DNA from: Ga0077555 sp031406575
Lineage (GTDB): Bacteria > Pseudomonadota > Alphaproteobacteria > Rhizobiales > Hyphomicrobiaceae
Assembly: GCA_031406575.1 (NCBI GenBank)
Contig: JANOHP010000168.1
Span: 1-6,928, forward strand
Direction of reading: 5' to 3'
DNA: 6,928 nucleotides
The notes beneath the pieces were generated by a model. That model saw only the letters and a list, made by a program, of their open reading frames with translations, was not told the DNA's origin and did no database searches. How positions within the stretch are numbered: position 1 is the first letter of the stretch; every line of letters starts with the position of its first letter. The position numbers were made by a program, and so were the translations under genes. Shown piece by piece: positions 1-5,948 of this stretch.

Positions 1-1
1 A

Positions 2-931
2 CTATTTTCGGCATACCGGATACGGGTAGCGACCCACATCAAGTGGAAAATGCTCTAGCAGCGCCGTCGCGAGGTCGCGCGCGGTATTTGCATGTGCTTG
101 CAAGTCTCCTCGGCCTTGCCCATCATGAAGAAACGAACTGCGCAATCGGTACAACTGTCCGAAGGCCGATGCATGCTCCGAACCAAGATGTCTTATGAAC
201 TTCTCCCGATAAGCCTCACCTATCGATTGACGTTTGGCATTGCGCAGATGGTCGGCAAGTTTGGTGCGAAGTCCTGCTTCGGCAGATTGGGTATCAAGAT
301 ACTTTATCAGGTTATCCACAAGACGCTGGTGGTCGTCGATTGCGGGACGTTGTTCGCAAAGCGCCTCAACTGCACTGACGCAAAGTATGAATTGGGCTTC
401 AGAACTCGCGGCAAAATACGAGTCATTCAGGAGTGCAGCACAAGTCCTATGGCGTTCTGTGAGCGGCTTCGCCTCGGGTAACCAGTGGATCAGGTGGCTT
501 TGCAATTGCCCCGGAGCGATAGTGGTGCTGCCGCGAGCATCAATTCCAATGATACGCACGGTATCCTTCCGATAAGTCATTAGGCCGTGGACCTCGGTGC
601 GCGTTTCCCTTCCGTCGAATTTCTGCATGGTATCGAGCACGGCCTGGCTGAACCGAAGTGTGCTGCGGCTGAAGCCTAGATCAATGCCAAGCTTTTCGGC
701 GGCGCCGACCAACGTGAGTGCGTCGCCAAGCTTATCTCCAGCGGCTTGGGCAGCGTCTTCCGTGTCAAATCCCCACGCGCGGAATGTGACCCAAGTGCCC
801 ATAGGATAAGCTGGGCCAACCACCTCGACTGTGATTTCAGGAAGGTTTGGCAAAACGAAGGAGAACGCTGCGTCCGGCTTGATGTCCGGGGGGGTCGACA
901 TGCGAACTCGATATCGAAAGCAGTAGGTCAT
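2..931 (-). CDS. HEPN-domain protein of unknown role (ApeA-like HEPN candidate)
   Basis: This is a complete 309-codon gene ending in TAG at the very edge of the window. The C-terminal third (about residues 165-300) is all-helical in character and carries RSSFLH (R264-x4-H269), the Rx4-6H motif of HEPN domains, many of which are metal-independent RNases in toxin or antiviral modules. This motif and the helical lead-in with conserved-looking acidic and aromatic residues are the basis of the call. The N-terminal half (beta-rich, residues 15-160) matches no family I recognise and could be a sensor. ATG at 931 opens the frame, but a second ATG at 901 (residue 11) is equally plausible; neither has a strong ribosome binding site. 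GC content looks lower than in the metabolic block to its right, consistent with an accessory gene. The gene downstream on its strand lies outside the window, so any partner is unseen. A non-catalytic HEPN is also possible. Confidence 0.72.
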   Translation of the reverse strand: MTYCFRYRVRMSTPPDIKPDAAFSFVLPNLPEITVEVVGPAYPMGTWVTFRAWGFDTEDAAQAAGDKLGDALTLVGAAEKLGIDLGFSRSTLRFSQAVLDTMQKFDGRETRTEVHGLMTYRKDTVRIIGIDARGSTTIAPGQLQSHLIHWLPEAKPLTERHRTCAALLNDSYFAASSEAQFILCVSAVEALCEQRPAIDDHQRLVDNLIKYLDTQSAEAGLRTKLADHLRNAKRQSIGEAYREKFIRHLGSEHASAFGQLYRLRSSFLHDGQGRGDLQAHANTARDLATALLEHFPLDVGRYPYPVCRK

Positions 932-991
932 GAGCGGCTCACAAATTCAAACGCCAACGGTACCGCGACTCGATCCCGACCGCATCGCGAT

Positions 992-1079
992 GCTCTGAGC
1001 ACGTGGCCGCCCCTCACCCTGACCCTCTCCCCGTGAGTGCAGGACACGGGGAGAGGGAATCCGCGCGTGCTCGCTCGAC
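992..1079 (-). repeat. REP-like palindromic element 1
   Basis: A perfect 13-bp inverted repeat (CCCTCTCCCCGTG at 1023-1035, CACGGGGAGAGGG at 1045-1057) encloses a 9-nt loop. To its left is the conserved tail GGCCGCCCCTCACCC (1005-1019), so the element points left. The outer end (992-1013) matches the outer end of element 4 in inverted orientation at 21 of 22 positions. The inner flank at 1061-1079 is the exact 19-bp reverse complement of 5270-5288 beside element 2. It starts 12 nt past the prpD-like stop codon, with the hairpin itself 34 nt past it. There is no U-tract, so it is not a canonical intrinsic terminator, but it could fold at the 3' end of that transcript. Confidence 0.9.
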
Positions 1080-1090
1080 GGCCCTTGGCC

Positions 1091-2425
1091 CTACTTCCCC
1101 ACCAACTCCCGTAACCGCTCCACCACCCGCCCCGATCCCATCTCGCGGGTCAGCTCGAACAACTCCGGTGTGCGGTTGCCGAATCTTGGTTCGACGAGGC
1201 CGTCGAATTTTTGGTGCATGTCGTCCCAGGTCATGGGGTTGCCGGGATGGCCTTTGCCGGCGGGAATGTCGGCTTTCAGGGTTCGGCCGTCGGTCGTGTC
1301 GATTTCGACGCGGGCGGCGGCGACGGTGAGGGTGGCGTCGAGCGAGGGTGTGATGCGCGCGGCGATGTCGGCGATGGAGTCCTCCATGCGCCATGGCTCC
1401 ATGAAGTCACGCGCCGAGAGCGTCTGTCCGCTCAATGCCATCGCGAGGCAGTATTTCAGGTCGAACTTTGCGGCGAGCGGGCCGTCGGGGCGACCGGTCG
1501 CGGCGCCCGTCACCTGCATGCACAGCGGCGAGACCCAGGCGCGGGCGGCTTTCATGGCGGCGGCGTCGATGCCGAGCTTTCGCATCCCGTCGACCGCCGG
1601 GTGCACGAGGTGGCAGGCGGCGTAGGGTTTCGTGCAGTTCGACAGGATTTGCCAGCCGTCGAAACTCACTCGGGGGAGTTTCAAGCTGCCGTCCTGGATC
1701 AGGGCGCGGTCGAGCCCGCCATCGGGACTGAGCACGCCCGGTTGCGCCTCGAAGCCACGCGAGGCGAGTTGGGCGGCGAGCACGCCGTCCATCGCCGCTT
1801 TGCCAGCGTGGAACGGTTTGGCCATGGTGCCGAACGAGGCGGTGAGGCCGCCCGCCTGCGTGGCCGCCGTGGCCAGCGCGTGCATGGCGCGGGTCTCGTC
1901 GAGGCCGAGCAAGGCTGCACTGGCAGCCGCCGCGCCGATGCGGCCCCACACGCCGGTCGAGTGGAGCCCACGTGCGGTGACGGCTTGGCCGAGCCCATAG
2001 CCGGCGCGCGTTGCCACCTCGAAGCCGACGACGAAGGCGCGCAGCATTTGCGCTTCGCTCGCGCCGATGCTCTCGCCCACCGCCAACGTGGCCGCCCACA
2101 CTGGCGCACTGGTGTGCGTGATCGAGGGCATGTGCGTGTCGTCGAAGTCGAGGCAGTGAGCGAGCGTGCCATTGGCGAGCGCGGCGAAGGGCGCGGCCAT
2201 CGGTTCGCCGTAAAGAACGGTCGAGCGGCCGGTGCTGCCCCAGCTCTGCGCCGTCTCGCGCGCAATGCGGCCGGCATCCTCGTTGTACGCGCCGAGTGCC
2301 ACGGCGAGCCAGTCGGCGAAGCACATGCGGCCCGCATCGAGAACGGGTTCGGGAAATTCGCGGGTTGCGTGCGAGGCGATGAAGGCGCCCAAGGCGCGGG
2401 CGTTGCTCGTGTCCGGTTTTGGCAT
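1091..2425 (-). CDS. MmgE/PrpD family protein (2-methylcitrate dehydratase / cis-aconitate decarboxylase-like)
   Basis: The protein has 444 residues, the usual length of the MmgE/PrpD superfamily, which includes 2-methylcitrate dehydratase and cis-aconitate decarboxylase. Family landmarks appear in order: LDFDDTH (about 92-98), followed by a His and a small-residue helix; GLHSTGVWG (153-161); KPFHAGKAAMDG (203-214); and CTKPYAACHLVHPAVD (264-279), the segment holding the usual K-P-Y...C...H pattern. No signal peptide or membrane segment is seen, so it should be cytosolic. I chose the ATG at 2425 over the upstream TTG at 2443 because GGAGGAG sits 9 nt before the ATG and would lie inside the gene if TTG were used. 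No methylcitrate synthase or other propionate gene is visible here, so propionate degradation is not supported. An uncharacterised substrate is more likely. It follows fsr after 184 nt of repeat-filled spacer. Confidence 0.93.
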   Translation of the reverse strand: MPKPDTSNARALGAFIASHATREFPEPVLDAGRMCFADWLAVALGAYNEDAGRIARETAQSWGSTGRSTVLYGEPMAAPFAALANGTLAHCLDFDDTHMPSITHTSAPVWAATLAVGESIGASEAQMLRAFVVGFEVATRAGYGLGQAVTARGLHSTGVWGRIGAAAASAALLGLDETRAMHALATAATQAGGLTASFGTMAKPFHAGKAAMDGVLAAQLASRGFEAQPGVLSPDGGLDRALIQDGSLKLPRVSFDGWQILSNCTKPYAACHLVHPAVDGMRKLGIDAAAMKAARAWVSPLCMQVTGAATGRPDGPLAAKFDLKYCLAMALSGQTLSARDFMEPWRMEDSIADIAARITPSLDATLTVAAARVEIDTTDGRTLKADIPAGKGHPGNPMTWDDMHQKFDGLVEPRFGNRTPELFELTREMGSGRVVERLRELVGK

Positions 2426-2434
2426 CGCGTGTCG

Positions 2435-2441
2435 CTCCTCC
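2435..2441 (-). promoter_or_regulatory. Shine-Dalgarno of the PrpD-family gene
   Basis: The minus strand reads GGAGGAG, then 9 nt, then ATG at 2425. It is the strongest ribosome binding site in the window and decides the start of the MmgE/PrpD gene in favour of ATG rather than the TTG six codons upstream. Confidence 0.8.
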
Positions 2442-2451
2442 AAGCGCAGTT

Positions 2452-2599
2452 AGAGCGCTTTTCCCTCGATGTGTAGCCCAATCGCACGACGGGCGCCGTA
2501 GGTTGGGTCAAGGCCACTTGGCCGCGACCCAACGGGTTTGGTTGCGCCGTGGAAGTTGGGTCGCGCTGCGCTTGACCCAACCTACATGGAAAGCGCTCT
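2452..2599. repeat. Nested palindrome: two head-to-head repeat units plus outer inverted arms
   Basis: A perfect 15-bp inverted repeat (GTAGGTTGGGTCAAG at 2498-2512, CTTGACCCAACCTAC at 2571-2585) encloses a second one (GCGACCCAAC at 2524-2533, GTTGGGTCGC at 2555-2564). Each arm is itself an imperfect palindrome of the type GTTGGGTC...GACCCAAC, so this is two copies of one repeat unit in opposite orientation. Outside them lie AGAGCGCTTTTCC (2452-2464) and GGAAAGCGCTCT (2588-2599), again inverted. The structure fills the spacer between the fsr stop (2610) and the PrpD start (2425) and differs in sequence from the REP-like elements elsewhere in the window. As RNA it would form a long branched hairpin that could weaken read-through or protect the upstream message. 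No flanking target duplication is visible. Confidence 0.88.
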
Positions 2600-2609
2600 G
2601 GCACCGTCG

Positions 2610-3827
2610 TTACTTGGCAAGTTCACTGCGTGGCAGGAACCACGTCAATAGCCCCAGCGCCGGCAGTACAGCACAGCTCTGGTAGACGGCATTGAGGCCG
2701 ATACGGTCGGCGAGCACGCCCAGGAAGGCGGCGCTCAACGCGCCCAGACCGAACGACACACCATAAAAGAGGCCGGCGATCATGCCGATCCGGCCGGGCA
2801 TCAACTCGATCGCGTAGACGAGGATCGCGGGAAACGCGCTGGCCATAATCAGGCCGATGATGACCGTGAGAACGGCGGTCGTGGCGAAATCCGCGAACGG
2901 GAGCGCCAACGAGAACGGCAGCGCGCCCAGGATCGAAAACCAGATGATGGGGCGCCGGCCGACGCGGTCGCCCAGGTGGCCGCCGATCAGCGAGCCGACA
3001 GCTTGCGACACCAGGAACAGAAACAGCAGGATCTGCGAGGTCTGAATCGAGACCTGGAAAGTCTCGATCAGGTAGAACGTGTAGTAGTTGGACAGGCTCG
3101 CCGTATAAGCGCTCTTGGAGAACATCAGCATGAAGAGCACGGCGACGGACAAAACCACGCCGGCCTCGAACGCGCCCACCGTCGGCATGGAGCCGACCAT
3201 CTTCGGTTTGACGGGTTGCGGCGCTTGGCGCCTGTACCAGATGCCGACTTTGAAGAGGACGACCATCGCCAGCAGCGCGACAGCCGAGAACCAGGACAGG
3301 CTCTCCTGGCCGCGGGGCACGATGATGAACGCGGCGAGCAGCGGGCCGGCCGCGGAGCCCGCCTGACCGCCGACCTGGAACAGCGACTGGGCAAAGCCGT
3401 GCCGGCCGCCCGACGCCATGCGGGCCATGCGCGTCGACTCCGGGTGGAAGATCGATGACCCCGTGCCGATCATCGCCGCGCCGATCAGCAGCAGCGCGTA
3501 GCTCGTCGCATAGGCGAGCACGATCAGCCCGATGAGCGTGAGGCCCATGCCCGCGAGCAGCGAGAACGGCTGCGGTCGGCGGTCCGTCATGATGCCGACG
3601 AGCGGTTGCAGCAGGGACGCGGTGAGCTGGAACGCCAAGGTCAACAGCCCGATCTGGGCGAAGTCGAGGTTATAGCTGTCCTTGATGATCGGGTAGATCG
3701 CCGGCAGGAGCGCCTGCACCAGATCGTTCAGGAAATGCGAAAAGCTCAGCGCCAGAACGATGGCGAACGAGGCGGTGGGCGCGGCGGACTTGGGCGAAGT
3801 GGCCTCGGTGTGTAGCGATCGCTGCAT
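2610..3827 (-). CDS. fsr: Fsr-type MFS transporter (fosmidomycin-resistance family)
   Basis: This is an inner-membrane drug:H+ antiporter-like MFS protein with about 12 hydrophobic segments. From the ATG at 3827 it has 405 residues, almost exactly the length of Escherichia coli Fsr. The match to Fsr is visible by eye: FSHFLNDL and AIYPIIKD in the first segments, FQLTASLLQPLVG with the following TDRRP loop (MFS A-motif region, about 82-85), GTGSSIFHPES (121-131) and then ARMASGGRHGFAQSLFQVGG. A GTG at 3896 keeps the frame open for 23 more codons, but the extension is Arg/Ser-rich, has no homology I recognise and has no ribosome binding site. The 82-nt gap to the HdrB-like gene (13 nt if GTG is used) suggests one transcript. 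The family exports fosmidomycin in E. coli; in most bacteria the natural substrate is unknown. The C-terminus ends normally. Confidence 0.93.
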   Translation of the reverse strand: MQRSLHTEATSPKSAAPTASFAIVLALSFSHFLNDLVQALLPAIYPIIKDSYNLDFAQIGLLTLAFQLTASLLQPLVGIMTDRRPQPFSLLAGMGLTLIGLIVLAYATSYALLLIGAAMIGTGSSIFHPESTRMARMASGGRHGFAQSLFQVGGQAGSAAGPLLAAFIIVPRGQESLSWFSAVALLAMVVLFKVGIWYRRQAPQPVKPKMVGSMPTVGAFEAGVVLSVAVLFMLMFSKSAYTASLSNYYTFYLIETFQVSIQTSQILLFLFLVSQAVGSLIGGHLGDRVGRRPIIWFSILGALPFSLALPFADFATTAVLTVIIGLIMASAFPAILVYAIELMPGRIGMIAGLFYGVSFGLGALSAAFLGVLADRIGLNAVYQSCAVLPALGLLTWFLPRSELAK

Positions 3828-3909
3828 GTATCGGTCCAGCTGGAGGCAGCCCGAGGTGGACCGCGAGGAAGCGTTCGCCTCACGGGGGCGGCGCACGAAA
3901 AGCGTTCGA

Positions 3910-4752
3910 TCAGATCGGCGCGGGTTTGCGCAGTTCCGGCTCGATCAGGCGTTCGTAGAGCTTGGCGTCGGCCCGTTCGATGGCCGCGATATCAGGGGCG
4001 CCGCCGGTCCGCCAGCCCAAATAGGCATCGGCGGCGTCGATGCCCATCGCTTCGGCGACGAGATGCACCCAGTTGCGCACCTCGATGCCGTCGCGACCCA
4101 CGAGCGCCGCATATTCACGGTGGCACGAGTGGAAGATCGTGGCCACGGTATCGCAGCCCTGCGCTTTGGCCGACTCGAACACCTCGGTCGTCGCCGCTTT
4201 GAGGGCGCCGGGAACGGCGGCGAGCGCGCTGCACATATGGCCCGCGTGCGCTTTGCCCTCGATGATCTCGAGGCCGTCGATGCGCGCCAGCAGCTCAGCC
4301 ACCCGATCGTTGACGGGGACGTGGTTGTCGAAGCCGGTATGGCGGTGCAGCAGAATGCGGCGCTTGACGGGCTTCACGAACAAAGGCGCCAACCGATCAG
4401 CCGCATCGGCGATCATCTCGCTGACGTGGGCCATGTCGAAACGCGTTTCGTTGCCCGGCGCCATGATGTCGGTCATGTGGATGTGGCACGACGGGCACCA
4501 CGTCACGAGCGTGCCGCGCCCGTCCTTTTCGGCCGCATCGTTGAAGCGGGCGACCGTACGGCCAGCCATCGTGCTGGCGGGCTTGGGTGCATGATCGTGC
4601 GCGGTGCCGCAGCAGTAGCCGGGGCCGCCGGCCGCATCGACGTCGTAGCCCGCCTTCTCCAGCAGCAAGATGGACAACCGGATCATCTCGGCGTGGCGCA
4701 GCATGTTGCAACCGAACCAGAAGGTGACGCGCTCGCCTGGGCCTACAGCCAT
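3910..4752 (-). CDS. HdrB-like CCG-domain iron-sulfur protein, second domain degenerate
   Basis: The 280-residue protein belongs to the CCG-domain family (HdrB, HdrD, GlpC and LutA relatives), which carry noncubane [4Fe-4S] clusters in disulfide-reducing or electron-transfer complexes. The first domain is intact: C15, C47-C48-G, and C86-P-S-C89 (C-x31-CC-x37-CxxC). The second domain (about 130-250) keeps the fold spacing but lacks most ligands: HRHTG at 136-140 where the first Cys is expected, M173-C174 instead of CC, and only C210 of the CxxC. Several His residues (138, 144, 169, 172, 208, 211) lie there instead. ATG at 4752 is chosen because GAGGAG stands 8 nt upstream and the family's first Cys follows at residue 15; the same frame is open to 4929 but that extension is a shadow of the HdrC-like gene. 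Its start overlaps the HdrC-like stop by 10 nt, implying translational coupling and a complex. Confidence 0.9.
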   Translation of the reverse strand: MAVGPGERVTFWFGCNMLRHAEMIRLSILLLEKAGYDVDAAGGPGYCCGTAHDHAPKPASTMAGRTVARFNDAAEKDGRGTLVTWCPSCHIHMTDIMAPGNETRFDMAHVSEMIADAADRLAPLFVKPVKRRILLHRHTGFDNHVPVNDRVAELLARIDGLEIIEGKAHAGHMCSALAAVPGALKAATTEVFESAKAQGCDTVATIFHSCHREYAALVGRDGIEVRNWVHLVAEAMGIDAADAYLGWRTGGAPDIAAIERADAKLYERLIEPELRKPAPI

Positions 4753-5177
4753 CGGTCCTGCTCCTCGTCGGTGAGCTGCAATCGGGCAAACACTTTGACG
4801 CGCGGGAACGCCGCCGCGTCGTGCTTGGAGGTGATCTGCCCGGTGACGTTGAGCGCGTGCTGTCGGGCGATCCGCACCAGGAGCCGCGCATCGAGCCCTT
4901 TGGCGTGCTCGGGGCACGCCGGGATGCACAGGCCGCTCTTGGCGCAGGCGCCGACCCAGTGCAGCGTTTCGGGGAGCGTTGCGGGTTCACCGCGCGCCAA
5001 CCGGCGCAGGTCGAGCGTGACGGCGCCCGCATCGGCGCCCGCCAGGCCAATATGATCGGCGATCGGGCAAGCGCGGAAACACGCGCCGCACGCGGTGCAC
5101 AGGTCAGCGAGCCGAGGCCCGGCTTCGGCGAGGAAGTCGGCGGTCGTGGGCGCGGTGGATTCGGGCAGACGGGTCAT
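4743..5177 (-). CDS. HdrC-like 4Fe-4S dicluster protein
   Basis: This 144-residue soluble protein is the ferredoxin-like partner of the HdrB-like subunit. The first motif is canonical, C27-x2-C30-x2-C33-x3-C37-P. The second is C78-x5-C84-x3-C88-P with Ser at 81 where the second Cys normally stands. In two-cluster ferredoxin folds the fourth Cys of each motif serves the other cluster, so one site should hold [4Fe-4S] and the other could hold [3Fe-4S] or a Ser-ligated cluster, as in the C-x5-C-x3-CP site of succinate dehydrogenase iron-sulfur subunits. No membrane helix is seen, unlike membrane HdrE-linked systems. The order HdrC then HdrB matches the known hdrCB order. ATG at 5177 is the first in frame; no clear ribosome binding site precedes it. 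About 180 nt of GC-rich, repeat-containing DNA upstream could hold the operon promoter, but I see no convincing -35/-10 boxes. Confidence 0.9.
   Translation of the reverse strand: MTRLPESTAPTTADFLAEAGPRLADLCTACGACFRACPIADHIGLAGADAGAVTLDLRRLARGEPATLPETLHWVGACAKSGLCIPACPEHAKGLDARLLVRIARQHALNVTGQITSKHDAAAFPRVKVFARLQLTDEEQDRWL
4761..4766 (-). promoter_or_regulatory. Shine-Dalgarno of the HdrB-like gene, inside the HdrC-like gene
   Basis: The minus strand reads GAGGAG, 8 nt before the ATG at 4752. It lies in the last codons of the HdrC-like gene and supports reinitiation or coupled translation across the 10-nt overlap. It also sets the start of the HdrB-like protein. Confidence 0.7.
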
Positions 5178-5235
5178 GGCCGTGAACGTGCGCCCGAGGG
5201 GGGTGGTGGGTCAAGCCGGGCGTGTGGGGGCAAGT

Positions 5236-5246
5236 GGGGGGGGGGG
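5236..5246 (+). repeat. G11 homopolymer in a G-rich stretch
   Basis: Eleven consecutive G lie within a G-run-rich stretch (about 5198-5249) upstream of the HdrC-like gene. Four or more G-tracts are close enough for a G-quadruplex on the + strand; on the minus strand the tract becomes C11 in the leader of the hdrC-hdrB-fsr message. Tract length is prone to slippage and to sequencing error. Confidence 0.75.
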
Positions 5247-5269
5247 AGGTTCGCGATGGGCCAGCTGCG

Positions 5270-5366
5270 GTCGAGCGAGCACGCGCGGCTCCCCTCTCCC
5301 CGTGCCCTGCCCTTGCACGGGGAGAGGGTTAGGGTGAGGGGCGGCCACTGGGTGAGGGGCGGCCAC
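5270..5366 (+). repeat. REP-like palindromic element 2
   Basis: A 14-bp perfect inverted repeat (CCCTCTCCCCGTGC at 5292-5305, GCACGGGGAGAGGG at 5315-5328) has a 9-nt loop. It is followed by the tail GGGTGAGGGGCGGCC twice in tandem (5332 and 5350, period 18). The left flank, gtcgagcgagcacgcgcgg (5270-5288), is the exact reverse complement of 1061-1079 beside element 1. The hairpin, loop and first tail are nearly identical to element 4 (5963-6019), including the loop. It lies between the DUF559 stop, 18 nt away, and the start of the HdrC-like gene. Confidence 0.9.
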
Positions 5367-5383
5367 TTGTCGTTGCGTCGGCT

Positions 5384-5743
5384 TCAGGCGCTCTCGTCAA
5401 CGAACGCGAGCAGCGCATCCAGCACGCCATCGATGTTGTCGTAGATCTCGTCGTTCCAGGCGCGAAAGACGCGAAAGCCGAGACGGTGCAATTCGGCCTC
5501 GCGGGCAGCGTCGGACGCCAACTCCTCCACGGTGCTGTGCGTGCCGCCGTCGATCTCGATGATGATCCGCCGCTCGCGACAAAGAAAATCCGCGAAGTAG
5601 TATCCCACGGGCGCCTGCCGCACGAACTTCAGGCCGGCGAGTTGGCGATTGCGCAACTCGCTCCAGAGTTTCGCTTCGGCCGACGTCTCGTTGGCGCGCA
5701 AGACGCGCGAGCGATTGGTCTTCCAGGGCTGAGCGCGGCGCAT
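5384..5743 (-). CDS. DUF559 / Vsr-like PD-(D/E)XK endonuclease-domain protein
   Basis: The 119-residue protein consists of a single DUF559 domain, a relative of very-short-patch-repair endonucleases with the restriction-endonuclease-like fold. Landmarks in order: AEAKLWSELRNRQLAGLKF (22-40), RQ-x-P-x-G (42-47), D52-F, E63-I-D65-G-G-T-H69, and a C-terminal region with RLGFRVFRAWNDEI. D52, E63 and possibly D65 are the likely metal-binding residues, so the active site looks intact. Length and start are normal for the family; ATG at 5743 lacks a strong ribosome binding site. The biochemical role of the family is poorly known. The gene is bracketed by elements 2 and 3 with their tails facing it, and no methyltransferase is visible nearby, so a Vsr/Dcm repair role is not supported. 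It may stand as a single-gene unit. Confidence 0.94.
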   Translation of the reverse strand: MRRAQPWKTNRSRVLRANETSAEAKLWSELRNRQLAGLKFVRQAPVGYYFADFLCRERRIIIEIDGGTHSTVEELASDAAREAELHRLGFRVFRAWNDEIYDNIDGVLDALLAFVDESA

Positions 5744-5786
5744 GGTCGAACTCGAAAGTGTGCGTGTGGCAACCGTAGCGACTCGC

Positions 5787-5851
5787 GGCCGCCCCTCACC
5801 CTAACCCTCTCCCCATCAAGGGCAACGATGGGGAGAGGGAATGCACGATGG
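5787..5851 (-). repeat. REP-like palindromic element 3 (stem variant)
   Basis: The tail GGCCGCCCCTCACCC (5787-5801) precedes a perfect 13-bp inverted repeat, CCCTCTCCCCATC (5805-5817) and GATGGGGAGAGGG (5827-5839), with a 9-nt loop. Compared with elements 1 and 2, the loop-proximal GTG/CAC is replaced on both arms (ATC/GAT), so pairing is kept. The inner flank gcacgatgg (5843-5851) is the reverse complement of ccatcgtgc (5949-5957) beside element 4. It lies about 44 nt upstream of the DUF559 start. Confidence 0.88.
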
Positions 5852-5948
5852 ATTGGGCCGGGCAAGGTGGTTGGGGTTGCGAGGGTCAAGTCGAGGGTGG
5901 GGCGAGTTGGGGGAAGCAAGGTAGCTTTGGGTCAAGTGCAACCAGTGG

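Noticed and set aside
1014..1394. Minus-strand 126-codon frame at the end of the PrpD gene
   Set aside because: Arg/His-rich shadow that runs into element 1; no support as a gene.
1091..2425. True prpD of the methylcitrate cycle
   Set aside because: No prpB, prpC, acnD or prpE homolog is in the window; only family-level assignment is justified.
1211..2476. Plus-strand 421-codon open frame across the PrpD gene
   Set aside because: It is a high-GC antisense shadow, rich in Gly, Arg, His and Val, with no family features; the opposite strand carries a full-length MmgE/PrpD protein with motifs and a ribosome binding site.
1407..2604. Two further minus-strand frames overlapping the PrpD gene (1407-2324 and 1699-2604)
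   Set aside because: Arg/Pro/Ala-rich translations in the wrong frame of the PrpD gene, with no domain signs.
4753..4929. N-terminal extension of the HdrB-like frame
   Set aside because: The extension overlaps the HdrC-like gene and has Arg/Ala-rich composition; ATG at 4752 has a good ribosome binding site and gives the proper family start.
3760..5055. Plus-strand 431-codon open frame across the Hdr-like genes
   Set aside because: It is antisense to two overlapping genes with clear cysteine motifs; its low-complexity composition is typical of a GC-driven shadow.
5292..5328. Intrinsic terminator at the element 2 hairpin (likewise elements 1, 3 and 4)
   Set aside because: The stems are strong but no T-run follows on either strand; the hairpins recur as parts of a repeat family, so a terminator role is possible but not shown.
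5384..5743. Vsr mismatch endonuclease partnered with a Dcm methyltransferase
   Set aside because: The domain is related, but no methyltransferase gene is present and the sequence matches the stand-alone DUF559 type.
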